Shown here: in pieces, positions 24,685 to 31,878 of the stretch
Position numbering within the stretch: position 1 is the first letter of the stretch
How the letters are laid out: every line of letters begins with the position of its first letter
Assembly: GCA_903842595.1 (NCBI GenBank)
Contig: CAIMMO010000254.1
Location: 1-64,000 of the forward strand
Source of the DNA: an uncultured Alphaproteobacteria bacterium
Lineage (GTDB): Bacteria > Pseudomonadota > Alphaproteobacteria > Caulobacterales > Hyphomonadaceae
Length of the DNA stretch: 64,000 nucleotides
Direction of reading: 5' to 3'
Notes under the pieces: generated by a model
Told to the model about the DNA's origin: nothing
Database searches by the model: none
The model's input: the letters and a program-made list of their open reading frames with translations, nothing else
Program-made: the position numbers and the translations under genes

Positions 24685-26940
24685 ATGGCTGACGGCAACA
24701 TCACCATCAACACATCGCGCCGCTTCTTCCTGCTCGCAGCAGGCAGCGGCCTCGTCCTCGCGGGCTGCGTGACCCCGGCAGACACAACCGATGGCGCCCC
24801 CGCTATCGCTGCCGAGCTGGCGAAGCCTGCCGCTCCCGTCGTCGACATGAACAACTTCGTTGCGATCTCGCCTGACGGTACGATCCGCATCATGGCGAAG
24901 AACCCGGAGATCGGTCAGGGCATCAAGACGATGCTGCCCATGCTGATCGCAGAAGAGCTCGACGCCGACTGGTCCAAGGTCGTCATCGAACAGGGCGATG
25001 CGGATCAGAAGCGCTATGGCCAGCAGATCGCTGGCGGCTCGTTCGCGACCCCGCAACACTGGATTCCGCAACGCCAGGTTGGCCGCGCCGCGCGCCAGAT
25101 GCTGCTTGCTGCGGCAGCTGCCCGCCTCGCAGTGCCGGTCAGCGAGCTTACAACAGAACCGTCGATGGTCGTCCACGCAGCGACAAACAAGAAGATCCCG
25201 TATGGCGACCTCGTCGCGGACGCGGCAAAGCTGACGCCACCGGATCCCGCAACTCTGACGATGAAGGACCCGAAAGACTATAGGATCATCGGCAAGTCGA
25301 TGCGGAACTGGGACTCGCCAAAGATCGTGCGTGGTGAACCCATCTTCGGCATCGACGTCAAGGTCGACGGGATGAAGTACGCGCACTTCGTGAAGTGCCC
25401 TGTGTTTGGCGGCAAGATTGTTTCCGCCAATACTGCAGAGATCAAGGCACTGCCCGGCATCACCGACTCATTCGTGGTGAAGCAGGTCGGCACATCGCTC
25501 ATGGGCCTGCTCGATGGCGTCGCTGTCGTCGGCGATGACTGGTGGACCGTGAAGGAAGCGGCCAAGAAACTGAAGATCCAGTGGGACGAAGGCGCAGCAG
25601 CCGATCATTCCACCGCTTCGTTCGACAGCCAGGCAAGCGCGCTTGCCAAGGCCAAGCCGCAAGCCTTCCTTGGCCCCCAGGGCAAGGCCCCGACGGAAGC
25701 AAGCTGGGCTGCATCAGAAGCGGCCGTGAATGGTGCTGCAAAGAAGGTGGAGGCCTCCTACGCCTATCCGTTCCTCGTTCACGCCCCGCTTGAACCGCAG
25801 AACTGCACGGCCCACGCCAAGGCCGATGGCACCGTGGAAATCTGGGCTCCGACACAGCTACCCGGCCAGGGCATAGGGCTGGTTGCCGAAGCACTCGGCG
25901 TCACCGCCGACAAGATTACCTGCCACATGATCCGTTGCGGCGGCGGCTTTGGCCGACGCCTGGCCAACGACTACATGGTCGAGGCGGCGGCGATCTCGAA
26001 GCAAGCCGGCGTTCCCGTGAAGCTGCTCTGGACGCGCGAGCAGGACACGCAACACAATCCATATCGCCCGGGCGGCTACCACAACTTCCGCGCCGGTCTC
26101 GATGCCCAGGGCAATCTTGTGGCCCTGACGAACCACTTCGTCACCTTCGGGGCCAATGGCCGCGCACTTGGCAACGCCACCTCGCCGCCGACGGAGTTTC
26201 CGTCGGGCTTCATCGCAAACACCACCTACGGCCAGTCGCTCGTTCCGGGCAACATGCCGACAGGCCCGCTGCGCGCGCCGGTGTCGAATGCGGTCTGCTT
26301 CGCCTATCAGTCATTCATCGACGAAGTGGCGATCGCCGCAGGCAAGGACCCGCTTCAATTCCGGATCGACCTGCTCAACGCGCCGGCTGCGGCCGTGTCG
26401 GGCGAGAAAGGCCCGATGAACGCCAAGCGAATGGTCGACATTCTCAATGTTGTTCGTGACCGCTCCGGCTGGGCCACCCGCGCGTCCTTGCCGAAGGGCA
26501 CGGGCATGGGCGTCGCCTTCTACTTCTCCCACCAGGGTTATTTTGCCCAGGTTGCGAAGGTGAAAGTCGAGCAGAACGGCTCCTGGCGCGTGCAGAAGGT
26601 CTGGTCGGTGGGCGACGTCGGCTCGACGATCATCAACCCGATCAACGCACACAACCAGGTGCAGGGTTCGATCGTCGACGGCATTTCCGAGATGCACCAG
26701 AAGATCACCTTCGACAAAGGCCGGACGGTGCAGTCCAACTTCCAGGACATGCCCCTGTTGCGCATGGATTATGCGCCGCAGATCGACAGCCACTTCCACA
26801 TCTCGAGCAACTCGCCGACAGGCCTTGGCGAGCCGGCGCTGCCGCCGGTTCTTCCAGCTGTGGCGAACGCGATCTTCGCAGCGACAGGCAAGCGCATCCG
26901 CGTGCTGCCTGCGGTGCAGAGCGACCTTCGCTGGACCTGA
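24685..26940 (+). CDS. iorB: Molybdopterin-binding subunit of a xanthine dehydrogenase-family enzyme (IorB-like)
   Basis: A 751-residue catalytic subunit. The N-terminus has a twin-arginine signal SRRFFLLAAGSGLVLAGC ending in a lipobox-like LAGC. 'NPEIGQGIKTMLPMLIAEEL' is the first molybdopterin motif, 'RCGGGFGRRLANDYMVEAAA' the second, and 'SPTGLGEPALPPVLPAVANA' contains the catalytic Glu (about E716). The length fits IorB-type subunits that lack an FAD domain, so electrons leave by the [2Fe-2S] subunit to a cytochrome. The protein probably works in the periplasm and hydroxylates an N-heterocycle or oxidises an aldehyde. A clear terminator follows. Confidence 0.92.
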   Translation: MADGNITINTSRRFFLLAAGSGLVLAGCVTPADTTDGAPAIAAELAKPAAPVVDMNNFVAISPDGTIRIMAKNPEIGQGIKTMLPMLIAEELDADWSKVVIEQGDADQKRYGQQIAGGSFATPQHWIPQRQVGRAARQMLLAAAAARLAVPVSELTTEPSMVVHAATNKKIPYGDLVADAAKLTPPDPATLTMKDPKDYRIIGKSMRNWDSPKIVRGEPIFGIDVKVDGMKYAHFVKCPVFGGKIVSANTAEIKALPGITDSFVVKQVGTSLMGLLDGVAVVGDDWWTVKEAAKKLKIQWDEGAAADHSTASFDSQASALAKAKPQAFLGPQGKAPTEASWAASEAAVNGAAKKVEASYAYPFLVHAPLEPQNCTAHAKADGTVEIWAPTQLPGQGIGLVAEALGVTADKITCHMIRCGGGFGRRLANDYMVEAAAISKQAGVPVKLLWTREQDTQHNPYRPGGYHNFRAGLDAQGNLVALTNHFVTFGANGRALGNATSPPTEFPSGFIANTTYGQSLVPGNMPTGPLRAPVSNAVCFAYQSFIDEVAIAAGKDPLQFRIDLLNAPAAAVSGEKGPMNAKRMVDILNVVRDRSGWATRASLPKGTGMGVAFYFSHQGYFAQVAKVKVEQNGSWRVQKVWSVGDVGSTIINPINAHNQVQGSIVDGISEMHQKITFDKGRTVQSNFQDMPLLRMDYAPQIDSHFHISSNSPTGLGEPALPPVLPAVANAIFAATGKRIRVLPAVQSDLRWT

Positions 26941-26967
26941 TCTGCCCGATCAGCGATCAACGTCCAG

Positions 26968-26997
26968 ACGGCCCGGAACCTCGTTCCGGGCCGTTTT
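26968..26997 (+). terminator. Rho-independent terminator of the iorAB-like operon
   Basis: ACGGCCCGGAAC at 26968-26979 pairs perfectly with GTTCCGGGCCGT at 26983-26994 around a CTC loop, followed by TTT. It lies 28 bp after the stop of the large subunit. Confidence 0.88.
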
Positions 26998-27142
26998 GAT
27001 TCTGCGGTGCTCGCACACGCTGCCGTAAGGTCAACGGCATTGGTCTTATCGCTTCTCGCTCATTCGCGGGGCAGACCTTGCCGGCTATCGCGTTTGTGAC
27101 CGGAAAACAGGCAGTTTCAGGCCGTCAAAAGCCCCCGCCGCG

Positions 27143-27171
27143 TTGACGATTTTTCGCCTGGAATGAATACT
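27143..27171 (+). promoter_or_regulatory. Candidate sigma-70 promoter of the PHM/cytochrome gene
   Basis: TTGACG (27143-27148) and AATACT (27166-27171) are separated by exactly 17 bp. Both hexamers are close to consensus (5 of 6 and 4 of 6). The position, 75 bp before ATG 27247, favours that start over the in-frame ATG at 27163. Confidence 0.5.
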
Positions 27172-27246
27172 GGAAATCCGGATTACACAGCGCCCGAACT
27201 CATGGGCGCGAAGGCCCACTCAACGGGCACCAGAGGGAGAGCTGGA

Positions 27247-29214
27247 ATGAAACGTGTCCTGATGACGAGTGCGCTCGCCGCCGTGATTGCCGTCGCTGGC
27301 GTCAGCGCGGTGATCGCCGCCCCCGCCCCGACGACGGGCCTGGCGCCGGAGAGGGCTGGCAACTTCCAGCTCACCGACACCACGCGTCTCGCGCACGAGC
27401 TGTTCTACTTCAAGCACGCACCGGCCATCGTCCTGATGTCGCAGACCAATGGCGGCAAGCTTTCGCGTGAAGGCGCCCGCGCGCTGGCGAAGGTGCAGGA
27501 CACCTACAAGGACAAGGGCGTCCTCTTCTACATGATCAACTCGACCCCGGGCCAGTCGCGCGAAGCAACCGCTGCAGAGGCCAAAGCCCAGAAGTTCACG
27601 ATGCCGGTCCTGATGGACGAGCTGCAGCTCGTCGGCGAGGATCTCGGCATCCAGCGTGAAGGCGAAGTCTTCGTCATCGAGCCGAAGACAGGTTTCAAGG
27701 TCGCTTACCACGGCCCCGTTACGCAGGCCGCCAAAGCGATCGACGCCGTGCTCGCCGGCAAGCAGGTCGCCAACCCGCGCATCGACGTGAAGGGCGGCGC
27801 AGCCATCGCGTTCGCCGAACGCGGCAAGGTCGCAGAGCACGCCAACATTTCCTACTCCAAGGAAGTCGCACCGATCATCCAGGCGAAGTGCGTCTCCTGT
27901 CACCAGGAAGGCGGCATCGCGCCCTTCAAGTTCGACTCGTATGAAGTCGTGAAGTCGTTCGCGCCGATGATCCTAGAGTCGGTGATGTCCGACCGTATGC
28001 CCCCCTACTTCGCCGATCCGCATATCGGCACGTTCCAGAATGACCACGCGCTGACGGCCGATCAGACCAAGACGCTGATCCACTGGGTGCGCGCGGGAGC
28101 TCCCCGCGGCGCGGGCTCCGACCTGCTGAAGGAAACCGCCGGCGTTGCGCCGGAATGGCCCACCGCCCTCGGCAAACCCGACGTGATCGTGACGCTTCCG
28201 TCCTTCGACGTACCGTCCTCCGGCACGGTCGAGTATCAGAACATGCGTATCGACAACCCCTTCCAGGAAGACACCTGGCTGAAGGCGATCGCCGTGAAGC
28301 CGGGCGCACGGTCCGTCCTGCACCACGTGACGTCGAACCATTCGCCGGATCGCGGCACGAAGCCTGCCCGTATCCCGGGCGGTTCGGTCGGCTCCTACAC
28401 GCCAGGCGCCGAGCCTCAGGTTATCGCCGCGGGCGCTGGCGCCCCGGTTCCTGCTGGCGGCAAGCTGTCCTTCTCGATGCACTACACAACGACCGGCAAG
28501 TCAGCGACGGACCAGACGCAGATCGGCTACTACACGCTGAAACAGGCGCCTGAGTTCATCAAGCGCTCGACCGTCATCTCCGACTTCGCGCTGAAGATTC
28601 CCAAGGGCGAAGCGCGCCACACCGAGATCGCCTATCTCGAATTCCCGGCCGATGCCTATCTCTACACGCTCTATCCGCACGCCCACTATCGGGGCTGGTC
28701 GGTCGAGCTGAAGCAGATCGCGCCGGACGGCAAGGAGACGATGCTCCTCAGCCTGCCGAAATACGACTTCAACTGGCAGCGCGACTACGATCCGGTGGAG
28801 CCGATTCACATCAAGGCCGGCACCAAGCTGGTGGCCAAATGGATCTACGACAACTCCGAGCACAACAAGGCCAACCCGGACTCAACCATCAACGTCACCT
28901 GGGGCGAGCAGTCCTGGGAAGAGATGATGTACTTCCGGGTCAACTATCGCTGGGCTGACGAGACCGTTTCCAACGTCCGCAACGACCTGCAGGCGAAACT
29001 GATGGACTCGCGCACGATCGGCGCGCTCGACAACAACGCCGACAACAAGGTGCAGATCGACGAGCTGACCGGCACGATGGCCTCGGTGCGGACCCGCTTT
29101 GCGGACCTCGATACAAACAAGGACGGCGGGCTCGACAAGAAAGAGCTCGAAGCCGGCAACGTCTCCCGCGCCAGCGCCACCCGCGACCTGCGCGACGCCG
29201 ACATCGACCTCTAG
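27247..29214 (+). CDS. Periplasmic redoxin-like / cytochrome c / PHM-like copper / EF-hand protein
   Basis: A 655-residue multidomain protein. It has a signal peptide (1-25), a thioredoxin-fold region (about 35-185) with no cysteines where the CxxC should be ('LMSQTNGGKL'), and a cytochrome c domain with CVSCH at 215-219 and a likely Met ligand in 'DRMPPYF'. A copper type II monooxygenase-like domain (about 330-570) follows. It keeps counterparts of all six PHM copper ligands: HH 359-360, H412 in 'SMHYTT', HAH 478-480 and Met 560/561 in 'QSWEEMMYF'. The end carries two canonical EF loops (595-606 and 622-633). GGGAGAGCTGGA precedes the ATG. It stands alone between two terminators. The reaction is unknown. 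Confidence 0.8.
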   Translation: MKRVLMTSALAAVIAVAGVSAVIAAPAPTTGLAPERAGNFQLTDTTRLAHELFYFKHAPAIVLMSQTNGGKLSREGARALAKVQDTYKDKGVLFYMINSTPGQSREATAAEAKAQKFTMPVLMDELQLVGEDLGIQREGEVFVIEPKTGFKVAYHGPVTQAAKAIDAVLAGKQVANPRIDVKGGAAIAFAERGKVAEHANISYSKEVAPIIQAKCVSCHQEGGIAPFKFDSYEVVKSFAPMILESVMSDRMPPYFADPHIGTFQNDHALTADQTKTLIHWVRAGAPRGAGSDLLKETAGVAPEWPTALGKPDVIVTLPSFDVPSSGTVEYQNMRIDNPFQEDTWLKAIAVKPGARSVLHHVTSNHSPDRGTKPARIPGGSVGSYTPGAEPQVIAAGAGAPVPAGGKLSFSMHYTTTGKSATDQTQIGYYTLKQAPEFIKRSTVISDFALKIPKGEARHTEIAYLEFPADAYLYTLYPHAHYRGWSVELKQIAPDGKETMLLSLPKYDFNWQRDYDPVEPIHIKAGTKLVAKWIYDNSEHNKANPDSTINVTWGEQSWEEMMYFRVNYRWADETVSNVRNDLQAKLMDSRTIGALDNNADNKVQIDELTGTMASVRTRFADLDTNKDGGLDKKELEAGNVSRASATRDLRDADIDL

Positions 29215-29236
29215 TCGATTTAGCACCTGAGAACGG

Positions 29237-29270
29237 AAAGGCCCGCTCGCTGGAGCGGGCCTTTTCTTTT
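29237..29270 (+). terminator. Rho-independent terminator
   Basis: AAAGGCCCGCTC (29237-29248) pairs with GAGCGGGCCTTT (29253-29264) around a GCTG loop and runs into TTTTCTTTT. It lies 22 bp after the stop of the cytochrome/PHM-like gene. Confidence 0.93.
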
Positions 29271-29343
29271 GTGGCCGCGTCCAGCGTCTGTCCTGATCCC
29301 AGACCTCGCTTGCCCAAGGCGCCTGCGCGCGTCACAAACCGCT

Positions 29344-30147
29344 GTGCTTATCCCGATCTCCACCGCCGACGATCTGCGCATTGCGCCCTATCGCGTGCTG
29401 AAGGACCGCGATCTCGATCGCGGCGCAGGGCGCTTCATCATCGAGGGCGTGATTGCGCTCGAACAGCTGATCCGCGCTGGGCGGTTTGCGATCGATTCGG
29501 TCTTTCTTTCGGAAAAACGCGTCGAAGCGCTCGCGCCGCTGCTTGCGCAGCTTCCGCACACTCCGGTCTACACCGCGCCGCAGCCCGTGATGGATGGCCT
29601 TGCGGGCTACCATCTCCACCGCGGCGTGCTCGCCCTGGCGCGGCGCAATGACGATCTGACAACGCAACAACTCCTGGCCAGCCTCCCCGCCGGCCCGCTC
29701 ACCCTGCTCGTCCTTGTCGGCCTGTCGAACCATGACAATGTCGGCGGCTGTTTCCGCAACGCGGCGGCTTTCGGCGCGTCCGCCGTCCTGCTGGATGAGA
29801 CCAGCTGCGATCCGCTCTACCGCAAGTCTATCCGCGTATCTTCAGGCGCCGCCCTCACCCTCCCCTTCGCGCACGGCGGCGATGGCGCCTCGCTTCTCGC
29901 GGCGCTCGCTGATGCAGAGATCGAGACCTGGTCGCTCTCACCCAGCGGCGGCGAAAACCTGACGACGCTCGCGCCTCCGCCTCGTCTCGCGCTTGTGCTT
30001 GGCGCGGAAGGCCCCGGCCTGCCGGCCGACCTGATGGCGCGCAGCCGGCGCGTCTCCATTGCGATGGCTGGCGCTATGGACAGCCTCAACGTCGCAACCG
30101 CCGGCGCAATCGCACTCGCGCACGTCTTCACGCGGCGCGACGTCTGA
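29344..30147 (+). CDS. SpoU/TrmH-family RNA methyltransferase
   Basis: A 267-residue protein from GTG 29344, the closest start before the recognisable domain; an upstream ATG (29269) lies at the end of the terminator and is unlikely. The C-terminal SPOUT domain shows the three motifs: 'LVGLSNHDNVGGCFRNAAAF', 'LVLGAEGPGLPADLM' and 'VSIAMAGAMDSLNVATAGAI'. The N-terminal 100 residues match the substrate-binding domain ('FIIEGVIALEQLIRAG'). It 2'-O-methylates a tRNA or rRNA ribose with AdoMet. The exact target cannot be told; TrmH- and RlmB-like functions are both possible. Confidence 0.88.
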   Translation: MLIPISTADDLRIAPYRVLKDRDLDRGAGRFIIEGVIALEQLIRAGRFAIDSVFLSEKRVEALAPLLAQLPHTPVYTAPQPVMDGLAGYHLHRGVLALARRNDDLTTQQLLASLPAGPLTLLVLVGLSNHDNVGGCFRNAAAFGASAVLLDETSCDPLYRKSIRVSSGAALTLPFAHGGDGASLLAALADAEIETWSLSPSGGENLTTLAPPPRLALVLGAEGPGLPADLMARSRRVSIAMAGAMDSLNVATAGAIALAHVFTRRDV

Positions 30148-30223
30148 GCGCGCGTTTACGTCCCCTCCCCTTCGCAGCCCGCGCCTGTTATGCAGACGGG
30201 CGGACAGCGAGAGAGGATTCATC

Positions 30224-30706
30224 GTGCGTGGAATCATCGTCGGAGTTCTAGCGCTTGCAGCCGCCTGCTCACCTGCAGCCGAGAAAGCAGACGAGGGCGT
30301 GGACGCCATCACGCCGCGCAATCCGTTCTTCGGCGCCTGGGAGCTGACCGCGGCGCGCGTCGCGCCCTGGTGGGACAACCAGGGCGAGGAGCCCGCGCCC
30401 GATCCTGCCTTCTCGAAATTCAAGCTCTCGGCAGACGCATCCTCAGGACCTTCCATCGTCACCTGCAGCAAACCCGTCTACAGCACCAATATCGTACCCC
30501 CTCGCGCGCTGTTCGAGGGTAACCTGCCGGATCCGGCCAAGGACGCCGCCGCACTCGGCCTCACAGCGCTCGACATTACGACGCTGACCTTCACCTGCGA
30601 AGACAACAACGCCAGCGTGTCGCTCGACTTCCCGATGGTGGACGACGAGACAATCCTGCTCGGCCTCGACAACGTGGTCTATACTTTCAAGCGCACCGGA
30701 AGCTGA
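30224..30706 (+). CDS. Small lipoprotein of unknown function
   Basis: A 160-residue protein from GTG 30224, with GAGAGGA about 8 bases upstream. The N-terminus 'VRGIIVGVLALAAACSPAAE' is a lipoprotein signal with lipobox Cys15. The mature part has 'NPFFGAWELTAARVAPWWDN' and two further cysteines ('IVTCSKPVY', 'TFTCEDNN') that could form a disulfide. It looks like a lipocalin- or META-type small beta protein, but I do not recognise the family. It follows the methyltransferase by 76 bp on the same strand. Confidence 0.7.
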   Translation: MRGIIVGVLALAAACSPAAEKADEGVDAITPRNPFFGAWELTAARVAPWWDNQGEEPAPDPAFSKFKLSADASSGPSIVTCSKPVYSTNIVPPRALFEGNLPDPAKDAAALGLTALDITTLTFTCEDNNASVSLDFPMVDDETILLGLDNVVYTFKRTGS

Positions 30707-30752
30707 ACGGATGGCGCCCTCTCGCCGAAAGTCGACGACGGCTGATCCGAGA

Positions 30753-30788
30753 TTAACGATCCGCTAACCATAACACACGCACGTGTTA
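30753..30788. promoter_or_regulatory. CtrA-like box and inverted repeat upstream of the RmlB-like gene
   Basis: TTAACGATCCGCTAACC (30753-30769) fits the CtrA pattern TTAA-N7-TTAA with one mismatch in the second half, and its tail CTAACCAT resembles the favoured TTAACCAT half-site. Immediately downstream TAACAC (30771-30776) and GTGTTA (30783-30788) form an inverted repeat. The start codon is 22 bp further on. CtrA control is plausible only if the organism is of the Caulobacter type. Confidence 0.35.
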
Positions 30789-30810
30789 ACGGTTGGAGCC
30801 TTGGGGCCTT

Positions 30811-31779
30811 ATGCGCGTCCTCGTTACAGGCGGTTGCGGATTCGTTGGATCCGCCGTGGTGCGTCTCGCTGTCGAGCGTGGCGACCAGGTGATGAACCTT
30901 GACCGGCGCGGACGCACAACGCCCACGCCGGCTCTTACACCAATAGCGGCGCGCGAAGGCTATGCCCGTCTCGAGGCTGACGCGTCCGACCGCGCAATGA
31001 TCCGGGCCGTGATCCGCCAGTTTGAACCCGACGCCGTGATCCATCTCGCCGCTACGCCCGATGCACCTGGCGATGCGCTGATCGATGGCGAGATCGGGGC
31101 CGCCTACGCCGTGCTCGAAGCCTGCCGCGCCTATCGCGATGGCATTTCCGCCGAGCGGCGTCAGAGCTTCCGTATCGTACAAGCTGAACAGGCCTCAAAC
31201 GACATCAGCTTTCGTCCCACGCGCGTTCAGGCTGCGCGCAGCGCCGCCGCCGCGCTGATGGACCGCTGGGCGCGCGCTTGTGACCTGCCGCTTGTCACCT
31301 GCGTCGCGGGCGAAGCGTTTGGGCCGTGGCAGCCGCAGACATCGCTGATGGCGCGCCTTGTCGCGCACCTGATGCATGATCGCGACTTCACTATTCCCGA
31401 TGGCGGCGAGATTGTGCGGGACTGGCTGCCGATCCGCGATTTCGCCGCCGGCCTGCTGCGCGCCGCAGAGGCGGCCGCTCCGCTGTCCCGCATCGACTTC
31501 TCCGTCGGCGCCGAGCGTCGCGATATCGACATAGCCGAATCCGTCTGCGCCTTGCTCGACGAACGCACCCCCCGCCCGGCCGGGCGCTGGATGGATCTCG
31601 TGACGTGCGCGGGGCCGCCCGCCATCGCGTCCGGCCCGATGCTCGACCAGATGGACGCAGAACAGTCCATCAGCTGGCAGCCGCAGGGTTTCCATACCGG
31701 GCTCGACCGACTGCTCAGCTGGTCACTCGCCAGCCGCGCTGCGGTACAGGCGCGCACGCACGCCATCGCCGCGGAATAG
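30811..31779 (+). CDS. Degenerate RmlB-like NAD(P)-dependent epimerase/dehydratase
   Basis: A 322-residue extended-SDR protein. The NAD motif 'MRVLVTGGCGFVGSAVVRLA' is intact, and 'GPWQPQTSLMARLVAHLM' and 'IVRDWLPIRDFAAGLLRA' align well with dTDP-glucose 4,6-dehydratases. However the catalytic YxxxK is VQAAR (V139, R143) and the TDE triad is AEQ (125-127). The usual Tyr, Lys, Asp and Glu are thus all missing. It probably binds a dinucleotide but cannot dehydrate a sugar by the known mechanism. ATG 30811 is favoured over 30793 because the Rossmann motif starts there. No other polysaccharide genes are near. Confidence 0.8.
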   Translation: MRVLVTGGCGFVGSAVVRLAVERGDQVMNLDRRGRTTPTPALTPIAAREGYARLEADASDRAMIRAVIRQFEPDAVIHLAATPDAPGDALIDGEIGAAYAVLEACRAYRDGISAERRQSFRIVQAEQASNDISFRPTRVQAARSAAAALMDRWARACDLPLVTCVAGEAFGPWQPQTSLMARLVAHLMHDRDFTIPDGGEIVRDWLPIRDFAAGLLRAAEAAAPLSRIDFSVGAERRDIDIAESVCALLDERTPRPAGRWMDLVTCAGPPAIASGPMLDQMDAEQSISWQPQGFHTGLDRLLSWSLASRAAVQARTHAIAAE

Positions 31780-31878
31780 AGCGGTCTCTCACGCCCCATT
31801 GACCCTCCTTCGTCTTGCCACGCCGGTCGGCGGCGGTACGTTGCCGAAAACAAAAGACGGCTCCGGGGAGGAGATCCA

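Larger units (their letters stand above)
26941..27246 (+). other. Intergenic region with terminator and promoter (306 bp)
   Basis: Contains the terminator of the molybdenum hydroxylase operon (26968-26997) and a good sigma-70-type promoter (27143-27171) for the next gene. Nothing else was recognised; an in-frame ATG at 27163 falls inside the promoter and is not the start. Confidence 0.6.

Noticed and set aside
24001..25386. 461-codon minus-strand frame opposite the iorAB-like genes
   Set aside because: It lies opposite two genes with complete cofactor motifs; no domain in its own translation.
27163..27246. Upstream start (ATG 27163) for the PHM/cytochrome gene
   Set aside because: It lies inside the promoter -10/-35 region and lacks a signal peptide start; ATG 27247 has both a ribosome site and a signal peptide.
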